The notes: a model not told the origin generated them from the letters alone. A stretch of 64,000 nucleotides of DNA from Hordeum vulgare subsp. vulgare (GCF_904849725.1 NC_058522.1:431921529-431985528), one strand, 5' to 3'; counted from the stretch's first letter, positions 22,844-34,602 are shown. Program-made: numbers and translations.

Positions 22844-23445
22844 CTACAAAAGAGAGGGGAACAAGGCGATTCAGTAAAAATTATGAAGTGTTCCAACTCA
22901 CCAGTATGGGTCTACAGTATGTTCAAGAAGGATTTGGTGACTCGCCAATGGGTGACATACATCATAACTCGCTACTCGGGCGGTTCATGCAAGTATCTTT
23001 GAAATATTGTAACTCGCTCTTCAATTGGAAAGGAAGGTGGCATAGCTATGGTGATAAATTTAAGTCGCTATGGAAGCAGGAGCTAACGGCGACTCTCAAG
23101 GGTCCTTTTTTCCTTAGGGATATTCTCGGGAGACGAACAAACATGTTTCTAAAAATAAGCAGTAAACTATGGATCTACGAGTCGATCAAAATAAAGGAAT
23201 AATGCTCGGAAAAATGAGGAAAGGCTATGAACATAAGGCAGCGACAGTATTGGATCCACGGCGTGAAGGCTTAAGATAACGAAAGGACGCGATAAAGTGG
23301 CCATGGTTTGCCACTGCCTGAATCTACTACAAAGATATAAAGCGGATCTAAAGCAGGAAGGGATGTTTGTCGCGTCACGGAGCTAGCTCGCGGGAACAAT
23401 GTCCATGGCATTCTCGGCTTAATCCTAATAAGGGAATGTGTGTAC
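22844..23445 (-). other. 5'-UTR intron of the E3 aORF
   Basis: The donor ctcag/gtacac is at 23445 and the acceptor ttttgtag/tc immediately precedes the ATG. E5 has an intron at the same place (29564-30101), which supports the annotation. Confidence 0.65.
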
Positions 23446-23654
23446 CTGAGGAAAGGAGACCGGTGCCGGGGACAAAAGCGGAGAACTTCGCGCTTCTTGT
23501 TCATTTGAAGGCGCTTGGAAGGCCACGGTCAATGGAGGAGCTTCATGAGCCGGTAACAATGCCGGGGTGCTGGCGCGGGAAGAGGAAGAGAGCGAGGAAG
23601 ACGATGGAAGAGATGGAGGTAGGTGACGGAGCTTCCCCCCCATTTCTCTTGCGG

Positions 23655-23664
23655 TTATTTAAAG
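23655..23664 (-). promoter_or_regulatory. Putative TATA box of the E3 aORF promoter
   Basis: On the minus strand ctttaaataa lies about 820 bp upstream of the ATG, just ahead of a non-coding leader exon. A similar box lies about 900 bp upstream in E5. Confidence 0.5.
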
Positions 23665-23966
23665 GGCCGGAATGGGAATCGAGGCTGTCAAGGCGGATAT
23701 CGAGGTGACAAGTCAGAATCTGCGATAATGGCGCCTAGGTTTGCGAGATAAGTGAATATGGAGCAAAAGATCCGTTGGGTGGCTGCGGTATTAAAAATAC
23801 CGGAATTAAGGGGATAACGTGATGTCATCAAAGGTTACATGGCGAGTCAGATAAAATTACAATGAGTGGCGACTTATCGTTCGTCGAAAGATAGAGATGG
23901 TAAGAGTCGCCCCAAATTGGTGAAGGTTTATTGACATGAATGAATTCAATACAATCTAGGGCCTAA

Positions 23967-24463
23967 TGTTGGGGATATTACCTGCGGATAACCCGCCCTT
24001 AGTGGGTTGGGTCATCAAAGGGCGACTTACCATTCGAAGCATGTTTCGTGGCCCAGAAGCTGGATGGCGGTTCGAGAGGTCGTGCAGATGGTAGATTACC
24101 AAGGGAGTTCCCAATCGTGGAGAGCATGGCGACTCGAAGATAGGGAAAGCTACAAGGAGTAGCATGGCAGGACTTTTGTAAACCCTAGGGCCTCGACCTG
24201 TATATAAAGGCGAGTCCCAGGGAAAGGTCAGGCGAGTTAGAGAGAATCGAGAGCTAGGTCAGGCGAATTACGCCCTCCTTGTAATCGAAAACAACCATTA
24301 ATCCACCCAAAGCAGGACGTAGGCTTTTACCTCCTCACAAGGGGCCGAACCTGGGTAAATCTGAGTCTCGCTTTCGCTCACCCCCTTCGAGTCGCCACCA
24401 AGGTGTGATGGCTACATCTTTAAGTCCTTTCACGAGGACATCTGCCGTGACAAAACCACGACA
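23967..24463 (+). repeat. E3 3' LTR (497 bp)
   Basis: It runs from tgttggggatattacc to aaaaccacgaca and is homologous to the E5 LTRs, but diverged. The polypurine stretch caatctagggcctaa directly precedes it. A TATA box (tatataaagg) is at 24201-24210. Confidence 0.9.
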
Positions 24464-25500
24464 ACACGTATTTGAGAAAAAAAGAGTAAGCATCTAGGAA
24501 ACAACAATGTGTATTCTTATATAGTTTTCTAACATTTGATCAATAAAAGGCAAAGGATAATAATATTTTCTAGTAGACTTATTCAATTTCTTGAAATCAA
24601 TTACCATCCTATAACCAATTATGATTCTATGTGGGATAAGTTTATTATTATCATTAGGAACAATAGTAACGCCACCTTTCCTAGGGACACACTGAACACG
24701 ACTTACCAATCACTACAGTTATATGATAAATTATACGCGCCTCCAAAATATTTAGTATTTCCATTCTTACCACATCCTTCATCTTAGGATTCAAGCATTG
24801 TTCATGGTCAATAACAGATTTAGCATCAGGCTCCATATGAATTTTATGTTTGCACATAGTGGGACTAATGCCTTTAAGATCATTAAGAGTATATCCAATT
24901 GCAGATCGGTGCTTCCTTAGAGTTTTCAATAATCTCTTTTGTTCGTGCCATGAAATTTAGCATTGATAATGACATGATATATTTCGTTTTCACCAAGAGA
25001 AGCATATTCCAAAGTATCACGGAGTTTCTTTAATTCCAAAGTATCAAGCTCCTTAGGTGGAGGAGTATCTCCCAAAATTATAGACAAATTATTCTTAGGA
25101 ATAGGTTCTTGCCTAACAAATATTTCATCTATCTCATTTCTTTCTTTCATATACATATCATTTTCATAATCTAACAAATATTTCTCTAAAGGATTAGTAG
25201 GAGGAACAACAATAGAAGCAAGACCAATAATATAATCTTTATGAGGTAAATCTTTATCATGAAGTTATCTACTGAACTTAGAAAAATTTAAATTCATTAT
25301 GTACATTACCAAACTTAACCTTTACATGTTCTTTAGCACACTCAATTTTAGCATTGACAATATTCAAGAAGGGCCTACCAATTATGATGGGACAAAAACT
25401 ATCTTGTCATGATCCAAGTACTAGAAAATCGGTAGGATATTTAATCTTACCACACAAGACTTCAACATCTCTAACAATTCCAAGTGGTGAAATGGTATCC
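24464..25500 (-). pseudogene. E4: Athila-type protease end and RT start, degenerate fragment
   Basis: Read on the minus strand from 25500 to 24464, the translation resembles the end of a retropepsin (RPFLNIVNAKI-like), a linker (ENDMYMKERNEIDEIF) and the start of a reverse transcriptase (GYTLNDLKGISPT, LNPKMKDVVRMEIL, GYRMVIDFKKLNKSTRKYY, PFIDQML). These are typical of Athila-lineage gypsy elements. Several stops and frameshifts separate the pieces. It is cut on the left by E3 within the RT and on the right by the LTR at 25501. The low GC content and many breaks suggest an old copy, the deepest layer of the left nest. Confidence 0.8.
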
Positions 25501-26255
25501 TGATACGTCTCGAACGTATTTATATTTTTTATTGTTTCATGCTATTATATTATCAATCTTGAATATTTTATATGAAATATATGCTACTTTATATAATTTT
25601 CTAGGACTAACTTATTAACCCAGTGCCTAGAGCGAGTTCTTGTTTTTTGCGTGTTTTTGACCTTTTCAGAGAAACAATACCAAACGAAGTCCAAACGTGA
25701 TGAAACTTTACAAGGGTTATTTTTGGACATAAGAAGACCCTAGAAGCTTAGGGAGGTGGATAGAAGAGCCACGAGGAGCGAAGAGACTGCATGGCACGCC
25801 CAGGGGGTAGGGCGCGTCGTGTAAGCTCGTGACTCCCTCCCGAGTCCCCTTAAACATATTCCACCCCTATATATATTCACAATTACCCCCAAAATCAACC
25901 GAGACACCTAAAATACTCTTCCCGCCACCACAAGCCCATGTTCCGCCGTGATCCCATCTGGTGGCCTTTTTCTGGTAAGCCGCCGCACGGGGAATCGATC
26001 ATGGAGGTCGTCTACGTCAACCTTTCTCCCCCCACGATGATGCGTGAGTAGTTCACCATACACCTATGGGTCCATATTTAATATCTAGATGGCTTCTTTT
26101 CTCTCTTTGATCTTCAATACAATGTTCTCCTCAATCTCCTTAGAGTTCTGTCCAATGTAATCTTCTTTTGCGGTGTGTTTATTGGGATCCGACGAATTGT
26201 GGGTTTATGATCAGATTATTCATTGAAAGTACTTGCATATTTTCTGGTCAACAGT
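25501..26255 (+). repeat. Truncated Sabrina-like gypsy LTR, plus orientation
   Basis: It starts tgatacgtctcgaacg at 25501 within E4. It shares with the E8 LTR the stretches gatgatgcgtgagtagttca and gatcttcaatacaa. It breaks off at about 26255 and is followed by a spacer and an inverted second LTR piece. Confidence 0.75.
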
Positions 26256-26301
26256 ACCTGCACACACACAACAAATGCTCATACCCAAATGCTCATACAG
26301 G

Positions 26302-26997
26302 TTGACCAGAAAATATGCAAGTACTCAATGAACAATCTGATTATAAACCCACAATTCATCGGATTCCAATAAACACACCACGAGAATTACGTCGAATAGG
26401 TCTCATAAGAGATCATTGTATTGAAGACCATATGATATATATATATAGGCATTTAGGAAATACTATAGGTCCTATAGGAAATACTCACACATCATCATGG
26501 AGGTAGCAAGGTTGTTGAAGATGGCTTCCCCGATGATTGCCCCCTCCAGTACATTGATAGAATAGGGCTCGGGATTGGACTGGGAAGAACAAAGGCTTCT
26601 GGCAGTGATAAAATTGTTTTGGGTCTCGGTCCGAGGGTTTCTGGATATATGGGAACTTACAGTGTTGGTTTTAGGTCAAACACAGGTAGAGGGGGGCCAC
26701 TAGACAACTCGACGCCCCTACCTTGTGGACCCCTCGTGCATTGTATGGTCTCCTCCCAAAGCTTACAGGGTCTCTTATTATCCAGAAAAATTTGTCAAAA
26801 AGTTCTATTGCATTTGGACTTTGTTAGGTATGGATTTATCTAGAAAACCAAAAACATGCAGAAAACAGGACTTCACACTCGATACTCAGTTAATAGGTTA
26901 GTCCATAAAAACAATATAGACGGCACGCAAAGCATGCAAGATTGATTTTATAATAACATGAAACAATAAAAATTATAGAAACTTTGGAGACATATTA
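26302..26997 (-). repeat. Truncated Sabrina-like gypsy LTR, minus orientation
   Basis: In reverse orientation it begins taatatgtctcc (26997), a mutated form of tgatacgtctcc, and runs inward. Its inner end is inverted-repeat to 26160-26255. It contains an AT dinucleotide run at about 26430-26444. It is clearly a different copy from 25501-26255. Confidence 0.7.
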
Positions 26998-28391
26998 GAC
27001 GACACCCTTGAAGTTAGAGGTTTCTACAAAGCTTTTACAAGACTTTTAATTCCAGCTTTTGACCGGACCAAAGTCAAGTAATCACTAACAACACTTATAA
27101 TAAAAATAGGCATCATTATGAGGACTTCTCTTGCAACCATATATCAGTCATCGTGATATTTAATTTGTGCCATGGAAATCATCCATTCAGATGTGGTTGC
27201 AACGTATCGAAGTGGGTGTGTGTCCAACTTACGTCTTGACCGACATGATCCTTCACCAAGAGTTGGTTGTCGAACCGAAAGGATCTCTACATCATGTGGT
27301 GGTGCCTTGGCAATTAAGATAGAAATCAAGCAAAAAAACATTAGGCGTTTGATGACTACAGCTCTTGTATCCCCAAGGATAAGATTTGTGTTATCATACT
27401 AAATCTTTCCGTCCCTAGTGTTAAGAATATCACTTCACGATCTCCCTGCCCTTAGCCTATCCAGGGACTTCTCTCCATGATCCTGGGTACCTACATGGAT
27501 TAAGAACACTGACTCAATAAGAAAAAACTACAAATAAATTTTATGTTACACATACGGGAAATTAATTCCAAGTACTTCCATCCATCCCTCCAACAAATAC
27601 ACCAGGGTTGCTGCAGGGCTATGCGTCAACCCATGACCTTACAAACTAGTCACACATGAAGATCGGTTCACAAGGAGAAAACATTAATGAACACACCATG
27701 AAGATTGATTGATTGATAATATGACTTATAATAGTTGTCGGATGTGATACAAGATTACAAAAGTATGGATAGTTGGCTGAATGCTATGGTGGTGGAGATG
27801 GTGGCGGTTATGGAGATGTAGATGGTAAATGGCGGCGTCTAGCGTTGTTGTGGATGACGAAGATGAAGATTCCGACGATGTTATGTGTTGTTTCTGGCAT
27901 TGGCCCCTTCATGGTATTTGTAGTGGTGGATCAAAGGGTGACAGGACATAAGGCCGCGCATACAAGCGTGTGCAGTCCTATGTAACACCGTATTTTGCTC
28001 CGGCTCATCCTGTGTGCTTTCCACTTGATCTCCTCTTTGCTCCTCTCCATGTATTGGCTTGATTTCGTCCATAAATAACCCATTTCATATGAAAATAAAA
28101 TAAGGATAGGTTATTTCAATCTTTGCATTGATTTTTCATTAGTAGCAATATCAGAGCGGACATCTTGGCTTTTAGGAAATATCTCGATTTAAACTCAGGT
28201 TTGATGAGCGTAAAAATAACACTCATCACCATACCCGACTCATATATGGGTCGAATATGGGGACACATGAACGCGCATGCCACATAGGACTGGTCGCAAA
28301 GGCACACGCCAACTTGCCCATATCCACCCCACCCTCCTTGTCGGACCATCCCTCTCCTCTTATCTTTCGTCCTCGTTCGCTCAACCACCAC
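26998..28391. other. Unassigned sequence left of E5
   Basis: No ORF or repeat family is recognised. On the minus strand 27480-28060 looks like the downstream end of an LTR, with tatcaatcaatcaatc-type sequence and a phrase about ccatgggttgacgcatag, but no boundaries or target duplications were found. It ends at the E5 target duplication ACCAC (28387-28391). Confidence 0.4.
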
Positions 28392-28899
28392 TGTCGTGGT
28401 TTTGTCACGGTAGATGTCCTCGTGAAAGGACTTAGTGTTGGAGCCATCGCACCTTGGTGGCGACTCAAAGGGGTTGAATGTGAGCGAGACAGAGATTTAC
28501 CCAGGTTCGGCCCCTCGTGAGGAGGTAAAAGCCTACGTCCTGCTTTGTGTTGTATTGATAGAGTTTCGATTACAAGGAGGGCGTAACTCGCCTGACCTAG
28601 CACTCGATGATTTCTAACCACCCTCTTCTTCCCTGGGACTCGTCTTTATATACAGGTCGAGTCCCTAGGGTTTACAAGGGTCCTTTCCTATATAAAAATC
28701 GTGACTCTTACGATCTCTAAGTAGCCACCTTTCCAAAGCTTGGAGACCTTCTCTATTATGGACTTTTTCCGGAAGTCGTAAGCCGCCATACAACCTTCGG
28801 TCTTACGAGGCCAAGGCCCGAACCATATTTTAGATGAATCGCCAGCTTTGGTGACCCGGCCCAACTAGGGCGGGTTATCAACAGATAATATCCCCAACA
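28392..28899 (-). repeat. E5 3' LTR (508 bp)
   Basis: On the plus strand it runs tgtcgtggttttgtcacg to atatccccaaca. In element orientation the TATA box is gtatataaag (about 28650). The polypurine tract on its internal side is atctggggcctaa (minus strand, 28900-28912). Confidence 0.93.
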
Positions 28900-29200
28900 T
28901 TAGGCCCCAGATTGACTTGAATTTCCTTCACGCCAATATCCTTACTCAATTAAAGGCGATTCATCTTCACTCCTCTTATACGACATGAGCTTGACCCGCC
29001 ACCTGTTGCGGGAAAAACTTGAGTCACCAAACTATTTCTTGTTGGCACCTCCTTGTCCCTTGAATCCCGGAAAGGATAATGACGTAATCCCCAACGGATC
29101 CTTCGGTATCGTTATCCCAAAAATTTCGGGGCGCCATCATGGCGAATCTTTATCTTTTGGTAGTTCCCGCTCGTGGCGCCTCGATCCCAACGCCCGACCT

Positions 29201-29210
29201 GATAAATAGG
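29201..29210 (+). promoter_or_regulatory. Putative TATA box of the E5 aORF promoter
   Basis: gataaatagg lies about 300 bp inside the 3' LTR and 900 bp before the aORF start. A leader exon (to 29563) and an intron (29564-30101) follow. E3 has the same arrangement. Confidence 0.5.
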
Positions 29211-29299
29211 CGGGAGGAAGGGACTGGGCGCATTCCACCTACCAGTCTTATCGCCCTTCTCTCCCCCACTATCACAGCGAAAACCCTCATCGCCTCCCA

Positions 29300-29545
29300 A
29301 GAGCTCCGCCGCCACCCGAAGATCTCGTCGCCATCCGAAAGCTTCGGTGCCGCCCGAAAACTTCGTCGCCGTCGAGCCCTTCGCCGTGGCTGAGCAGTTC
29401 GTCGCCGTCAACCGTCTCGCTGCCATCGAGCACCTCGTCGCCGTCGAACACTTCGTCGCCGCTCGAGGCTTTCGCATCTGTCCGAGACTTCCATCGCCGT
29501 CCGCGCTCCTCGTCGTGGCCGAGCAGTTCGTCACCGTCGACCATC
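29300..29545 (+). repeat. Degenerate cttcgtcgccgtcgag repeats in the aORF leader exon
   Basis: About ten variants of cttcgtcgccgtcgag or agcagttcgtcgccgtc follow each other with no fixed unit. The segment is GC-rich and purine/pyrimidine biased. E3 lacks it at the equivalent place. Confidence 0.7.
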
Positions 29546-29563
29546 TCCAGCCGAATCTACCAG

Positions 29564-30101
29564 GTTGGTTTTCTGTCATTAAAGAGCAAATCCAAGTTTC
29601 TTTTCAAAGTTCATCAGTGCCGCGTTCTTGGTGCCTCCCGAATAGCTTTATCTGTTCCCAATTAGTTGGCGGCGATGATAACAGGAAAATCGATGTCTTT
29701 CATACCTTTATTTGTTCGGCTTCTACTTGCATGCTTAGAGTAGGGCTTCACCAAATCAACAGTACTGTCCCACCTTAGTCGCAGGTTACTATATCCAGTC
29801 ATTTTCCGCGTTCATTTCCATCTGCCCGGTAGATCCATAATTTATCGCTAGTCAAGTGAAATCTGTTTGTAGTCTCATACTTCACCACTTTGACAAATAC
29901 CACTGATGCTTTGAAAAACTGCTCCCTTAAGTAGCAAAAGTTTCGTAAGTCGCCCTGACAACCTGACCCGGACCTCCGTTGGCAGATCAAAAAAATCCCT
30001 CAGCCATCAGGCAAGTTATTTGGCGAGTCAAACGAACTTGTTTTACCATTTTCAGTAGATGCTTGGCATGCCAATTCACCCGTAATTTTATCCCTTTGTA
30101 G
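29564..30101 (+). other. 5'-UTR intron of the E5 aORF
   Basis: Donor ctaccag/gttggt and acceptor ctttgtag/c are one base before ATG 30103. Position and size (538 bp) agree with the E3 intron (602 bp). Confidence 0.65.
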
Positions 30102-30102
30102 C

Positions 30103-33100
30103 ATGGGCGCTGTTTTCAAAAGTGACTGGCTCCCAACCAAGGTTAATGACGCTATACTTAATGATTATGTGAAAACGGGAAATCTGGACCCTCAAGAGGT
30201 TATTGGTTGGCGCACCGAGTTAGGAGAAGAAGTCCCCAATCCCAAGGAAGGGGAGATAGTTGCTTTTGTTAAACACCTTGAGCGGAGCTTTAAGCCGCCT
30301 GGATCGAAATTCCTCAGAGACGCCATGGCTTTTATGAATGTCCGCCTTCAAGACCTAGGGCCCAACTCGATAAGCAATCTATGCCAGTTCCAGGTGTTTT
30401 GTGAGGCTTACTTGCGGATGGAACCCTCAGTTCCCTTATTCTGGTATTTCTTCCACCTAAATCGCCAAACGGAATTTCACAATGGCCCCAGCCTGGAGCT
30501 TGGTGGTGTCAATGTTCAGCGTCGCAGGGATAGCCCATTTCCGTCACTCGCCATATCAAGCCACCCCAAAGGCTGGGGCGAGTCTTGGTTCTACTGCCAG
30601 GAGACTTCACCTGAAGGCGAGAACAAGCTCCTGGGTTATAGGGTAGATCGCCTTCCAACAAATTTCAAACTCCCAGACAAGCTCACCGAAGAGGAGGAGT
30701 CAGACTTTATCCCAGTATTGTCCGAGTTAAGATCTTTGCCAAACAATGGCCTTACTGGAGTCGACTTGATCCGCTGCTGGGTCGAATGGCGAATCCTCCC
30801 TATAAGTCGCCGGGACGGGTTAATGTGTGAATTCGACGGCACCCTAGATCATCCTCAGTGCTACTTCCACATGGCTCTGACAGAAAATGATATTGTAACC
30901 ATGATCAAGAAGCTGACCGACGAACCCGCGGCAAAATGCGGCCAAATAGGTCTTAAACCTTTCTGCAAGATTAACCCGACACCAAAGCTAAATAACTTTA
31001 ACCCGCCTTTTGTCTTTTTATTCCTTACGTCTTACTTGAACTATGACCTCTTATAAAATATGCCATTTCAGAAAGGTGATAAATTTTGGTCCAAGAGGCC
31101 AAAAAAGTAAGCCATGAAGCAAGCTAGGCTGCCTCCAAAGAAGAAATCCAAGGGCAAGGGCAAAGCTGCTGTTACCGAGCCATCTGAAGCCGATAAATCC
31201 CAAGTCGGCGACGCACCCTCAGAGGTAAAAAATTCCACCCTCTTTTAACTCGCCATCCATTACTAATAACTTTGTGTTTTACACCTCTATCTCTTGTGTA
31301 GAGTGAAGACAATGAAAGCCAGGAGGATTCCGTAGAGGTAATTTCTGTTTCCTCCGACTCATCTCCTTCTCCACCTAAGCCGGCCAGCCGAATTTGTGGG
31401 AAAGTTCCCTTCTCACACCCAAATGCTTGTTTGGATCCAAATTTTCTTCTGAAGAAAGCACAACACACCTCAAATCGGAAAACTCGAAGTCATTCTGGTG
31501 ACCTGGTGTCTGGTTTACCCACAAGAAACAAGAAAAGGCCAAATGAGGTATCTTTTAATAACACTTCTTCGGGTCTTTTTAGATCGTATTTGTAACTCGC
31601 TCATATCTTCGAAGTATAATTTTTTGCAGAGTTCTCCTCCAACATCTGGCGACTCAGTGATGTCGGCACTTCCACCGATGATCGGCGTCCCTGGGTAAAC
31701 CTTTGATAATATTTACCTTTGATCTGATGGTGATAATATCCATTCCTTTAAACATCCCTCCTTCTCCTTTCAGGGCACAGGCGAAGAAAAGGAAACTTGG
31801 CGGGTCAGCTCCCATTACAACTTCGGAGCCTATCGGAAAGTCGGCGCCGATCCAGGATAACCCGAAGCAAGACAAACCTGAAGATCAAGTGGATCTCCCC
31901 AGCTCTCCCAAGGAAACCATGGAAGCGCCTAACCCGCCAAGTCCATTGACAATAGCAGAAGACCCAGACGCTGTAGTTATCACCGGTACTCGTTTCTCTA
32001 AACCGGCCACAGCGGTTTTGTCGAAACATGTATCATCATCAGCTCAACCTGTTTTTGAGCATGAACTTTCCAAGGCTAAACCCTCCCAATATGAGAACCT
32101 TGAGTTCAAAGAACTTTGCTCTGGCTTTGCAAGTCGCCTGGAGGTGAGTTATGAGATGGAGAAGAGCCTGCTTCGAATGCTGAAGAATAAACATGAGGTA
32201 CGTTTTGTTGTACATTGTATTATCCTCATTAACCCCCAAGGGTCGGGTCATCAATAAAAAGATGAGCTGGGTCTTGATAATTAAAAAAACTTTTGACCTG
32301 TAACCCCCAAGGGCCGGGTCATGAGTAAAAAGATGAGTCGGGTCTTGATAATTAAAAAACTTTCGACATGTAACCCCCAAGGGCCGGGTCATTAGTAGAA
32401 AAATGAGCCGGGTCTTGATACTGTATAATTTTGTCTTTAAAAATTATACATTAGCCCCCAAGTGTCACGGATGTTGCTTGCAATAATTCTGAGACTTGCC
32501 CCTTAACTAAATGTTTCAACATGAATCACTTATCCAAACTGAATCAGCACTTGGCGACTTGAAGAAAAGTTTATCCGATCAGTAGGATGCCCGGGCCAAA
32601 TGAGAAGAGAAGTATCAACTGATCTTATCTGAGATGGAGAAGCTAAAAGCCGACTTAAAAAGGCTCAATTTGATCAAGATGCTTTAACAAAGCGAGCAGA
32701 AAAAGCTGAAGCCAAGTTGGATACTGTGCAACAGGAGCTGTCTGGCTTAAAGCGACACATCTCAAACATGGCGCAAGCTGTCTTCGGTAAAAACCAACTC
32801 TTGACCTTTGTAAACAAATAGCTTTGTGTAAATCGCTGACTTTCATTACCTCTTATACAGGTCCGAGAGCCGCCAACCTTCAGGATGATTGCGTCCTGAT
32901 GTTGAAGGCGATTTACACGTTGACGGAGCAGCTGTATACTAGGAGTGTGCTGACCCTGAAAGCAGTGATGGGCGCCAAGGAACCTATAACATCAATAAAA
33001 AAGATGCTTGGCTGCTTATCCACTCTTCCTCCCCAAATTGGCGAGTTAACTTGGTCAGCCGCCCGGAAAGGAGCGCTGACTACACTGAGTCGGTGCTTAG

Positions 33101-33492
33101 CATATGCTCCAGAAATAAGCCCACAAGAAGTGGCGGCGGGCTTTCCTCAACTCAAGGATGATGGGTCAGAATTCGCTGAAGAGGACTACCAGCGTGTTGT
33201 CAAGGATTCCCGTTTGGCAGCGACTCAGCTTGCTGCAAGCCTGGACTTATCAAAATACCAAGCCGCTTATGACAACAAAAACAAGAAGGTTAACCCGCCA
33301 ACCTTTGTGACGACCAGCTTAACTCCGCGTCGACCCAAGAATCCTTTTGACTTGGACGCGGATCTCTCATCAGTGCTGACCGATGAAGATGAGTTCGCCG
33401 CGTTATCCAAGTGTAACTCTGTACTGGGCGACTTGCAAATTGAAGTCGGCCAAAGCTCGCAGCAGGCTGATCCAAGGGCATCAGCAGAATAA
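30103..33492 (+). pseudogene. E5 antisense gene (aORF): putative gypsy-type transposon domain plus coiled coil
   Basis: This gene is transcribed opposite to gag-pol. Proposed coding exons are 30103-about 30985, 31072-31224, 31302-31547, 31630-31694, 31774-32197, about 32523-32786 and 32861-33492 (stop TAA). Most introns have clear GT-AG ends and match E3. Exon 1 (MGAVFKSDWLPTK, VPLFWYFFHLNRQTEF, LTEEEESDFIPV, CWVEWRILPISRRDGL) recalls PF04195. The middle is lysine-rich, then serine/proline-rich; exon 6 is coiled-coil-like (EMEKLKADL type), and exon 7 holds TEQLYTRSVLTLKAVMGAKE. Breaks are a TAA in exon 2 (31108-31110 region) and two stops (TAG, TGA) in exon 6 near 32582-32600. The exon-1 donor has lost GT, and the exon-6 acceptor reads AT instead of AG. 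Function is unknown. Confidence 0.75.
32230..32422 (+). repeat. 70-71-bp tandem repeat (2.7 copies) in an E5 aORF intron
   Basis: Units start at 32230, 32301 and 32371 with taacccccaagggyc. It is the same repeat family as in E3 (20438-20693), at the same intron (32198-about 32522), with a different copy number and more divergence between units. Confidence 0.92.
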
Positions 33493-34602
33493 CATTTCAT
33501 TGATTTGGCCATGAGAGCCATGTAGTAAGTCTCTTTAGGAATCAAAACTGCTTCTGTGATATCTCAAAAAAACCCTTATGTCGCCCTTAAGGCATTTTGA
33601 AATGCTTGATCCGCCGTTTGAGGCATTTATCATAATACTTGACCTGCCATAGAGGCGTTTTTGTGATGCTTGATCCGCCATGGCTGGAGTTATTTTGATC
33701 ATCAACCTGTTCTAAGCTTGAAAACATATATCAAACCAGCTCAGTGAGTAATAGGTGATAAAAAATAGTAATCGCCCCAAAATATTTTGAGGCGAGTCAG
33801 AAAAAAGTCTGAAAAAAACCTTGTGGCAGTGCCAGGGAGGTAAAAAATAGCAATTTTGTCGGCTCATAAGGTCGCGACAAGATAGGGCGGGTCAAACAAG
33901 CTCAAGCGCCACCCAAGGGAGACTTTTGTATCAAAAGCTCAAGTATTTAGACCGGCTGATCAGGCACAAGTCAAGCTTCAGTGAAGCAGGTTCAATGAAC
34001 CAATGGTTTCTCTATTTTCCATGTGAGGCGCTTGACGGTACCACACATGTTTTAACCGAGGCAAGTTCAGGGTCCATGAGCGGAATAACTCGCCAAGAGT
34101 TCATGGGTCCATATGGCGATTCGGCCAATCACACAGTCCAGTATAACCATTTTTCATGCGGTAATTTTTCGCAGGCCAAATGGGTAGTAAGGCTGATCTC
34201 AGTGAGAGGAAGCCCCAAGTGACCTATGATTAAAGGAAAGACCGTCATAGGATTGTAGAAGCGTATACGCTATTACCACAAAAACGACTTGGGAATACAC
34301 TGTCCTCAAGTAAGTCGGTCTAATCCATAGAATCATATAAGGCGCCTATGTTTGAATCGCGCGCTTGTGGCGACTTCGATCCTCTTTGGCTTATCAATAC
34401 CCAGTTTTCTAATAAGTGCATCGTGACGACTTAAGCTCTTTGGTATGGATAGCGTCCATGTTTTGGGCGACTTGTCGATAAAAGAATAAAGATCCACACC
34501 TTTCAATAAGATGAATTAGCAGGAAAGCCCCCAAGTTGGGAGGCGTTTAATTTTATTGCTTTATAAGACATGAAAAACTTACAAAACGTAAAGCTTAATA
34601 GC
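33493..34602. other. E5 spacer between the convergent aORF and pol ends, with 31-bp repeats
   Basis: The aORF (plus) and pol (minus) run towards each other here. Three imperfect 31-32-bp units starting at 33590, 33621 and 33653 share aggcattt and tgcttgatccgcc. No ORF was seen. Overlapping 3' ends of the two transcripts are possible. Confidence 0.6.

Larger units (their letters stand above)
19761..24463 (+). mobile_element. E3: 3' part of a Tat-lineage gypsy element
   Basis: It contains the antisense gene region and the 3' LTR of an element related to E5, here in plus orientation. The left edge is the E1 insertion point inside the last exon of the antisense gene. The rest of E3 (pol, gag, 5' LTR) lies beyond the window, left of E1. 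The right edge is the LTR end cacgaca at 24463, inside E4. The predicted target duplication (acacg) cannot be checked. Confidence 0.85.

Noticed and set aside
27480..28060. Possible additional LTR end on the minus strand
   Set aside because: Suggestive wording only; no TG/CA boundaries, PBS or target duplication could be located, so left as unassigned.
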